Position numbers and translations under genes: made by a program
In this document: in pieces, positions 59,446 to 59,628 of the stretch
How the letters are laid out: every line of letters begins with the position of its first letter
Position numbering within the stretch: the first letter of the stretch is position 1
The notes under the pieces: model-generated
Told to the model about the DNA's origin: nothing
Database searches by the model: none
What the model saw: only the letters and a program-made list of their open reading frames with translations
NCBI RefSeq assembly: GCF_001308875.1
Contig: NZ_KQ465131.1
Location: 1-59,628 of the forward strand
Length of the DNA: 59,628 nt
DNA from: Lysinibacillus sp. ZYM-1
Lineage (GTDB): Bacteria > Bacillota > Bacilli > Bacillales_A > Planococcaceae
Reading direction: 5' to 3'

Positions 59446-59628
59446 GGTGCTAGAATGAGAAAACATAATCCGTATAGGGATTTCTTTGAATTGGTTTTAT
59501 AACATAACAAAAATGAGCTCGGTCAAAACCGAGGACACTGAAAAAGTCCACAAGATGACAAAAGCGATTGTGAGAACGGATTTACGTTTTCACAATCGCT
59601 TTTTCTTTCATTTCTTACATTATAGTAT
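59446..59628. other. Window end with hairpins, possibly an IS end
   Basis: It holds a small hairpin (CTCGGT / ACCGAG, 59518-59533) followed by GGACACTGAAAAAGTCCAC, a string that I associate with ends of IS1182-type elements, and a strong terminator at 59561-59606. The IS end idea is a guess. Confidence 0.4.
59561..59608 (+). terminator. Terminator-like hairpin at window end
   Basis: AAAGCGATTGTGA (59561-59573) pairs perfectly with TCACAATCGCTTT (59590-59602), followed by TTTCTTTC. Confidence 0.65.

Overview
This window looks like chromosomal DNA of a low-GC, spore-forming member of the Bacillaceae, and Lysinibacillus or a close relative is my best guess. The evidence is AT-rich DNA with AGGAGG-type ribosome binding sites and frequent TTG or GTG starts, a gamma-type small acid-soluble spore protein (57680-58075), a Ger(x)C germination lipoprotein (near 17742-18920), a large S-layer-homology surface protein (36008-39568), and Bacillus-style OhrR, SAM-I riboswitch and SOS-box control. 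The genus is inferred, not shown.

Layout. 1-5.6 kb: a cut-off IS1182-like transposase, a GC-rich imperfect palindromic repeat, a P-loop kinase-like gene, a probably frameshifted membrane gene, a secreted protein with copper-amine-oxidase-type stalk domains, a GNAT gene and a broken speG-like gene. 5.6-9.4 kb: oxidative and nitro-stress genes (nitroreductase, ohr/ohrR with two operators, nitronate monooxygenase, tautomerase). 9.5-17.2 kb: a LysR remnant, MerR and DUF554 genes, a VanZ-like gene, a NhaC-family transporter behind a SAM-I riboswitch, small membrane genes, and three hairpin-plus-box repeats. 17.2-23.5 kb: glyoxalase-fold, gerC-like, methyltransferase, AraC plus GNAT, a Cys-rich protein, SMI1/KNR4 and TPR genes. 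23.7-31.4 kb: a three-gene acyl-CoA dehydrogenase / SDR / APH-like kinase operon behind a palindrome, then LysR divergent from hutG-gltS, and a polysaccharide deacetylase. 31.8-35.7 kb: small enzymes, a D,D-carboxypeptidase, and a TetR gene sharing an operator motif with a DUF3995 gene. 36-42 kb: the S-layer-type protein, a long sparse region, small peptides and an integrase remnant. 42-48.6 kb: DinB, a MORN-AAA+ fusion, a WYL regulator, a nucleoside deoxyribosyltransferase group and a YdcF-like gene. 48.9-55.4 kb: a five-gene minus-strand operon (DUF6138, ankyrin/DUF4274, unknown, metallophosphoesterase, DUF4259) preceded by a SUFU-domain gene and a papain-like gene. 55.4-59.6 kb: gene-poor DNA with an SOS box and a WYL-like remnant, small membrane proteins, the SASP gene, and a LysR/SDR fragment junction at the end.

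How genes work together. The 23.7-26.7 kb operon carries the same enzyme types as the fused animal ACAD10/11 proteins and the bacterial levulinate (lva) pathway, so it may process 4-hydroxyacyl-CoAs. hutG-gltS would link formiminoglutamate breakdown to glutamate transport. The 48.9-54.6 kb cluster is rich in domains known from bacterial toxin-immunity loci but has no recognisable toxin. It is the best candidate for an undescribed system here. Many regions carry remnants (speG, LysR twice, integrase, SDR, SOS-controlled WYL), which suggests an accessory, decaying part of the chromosome.
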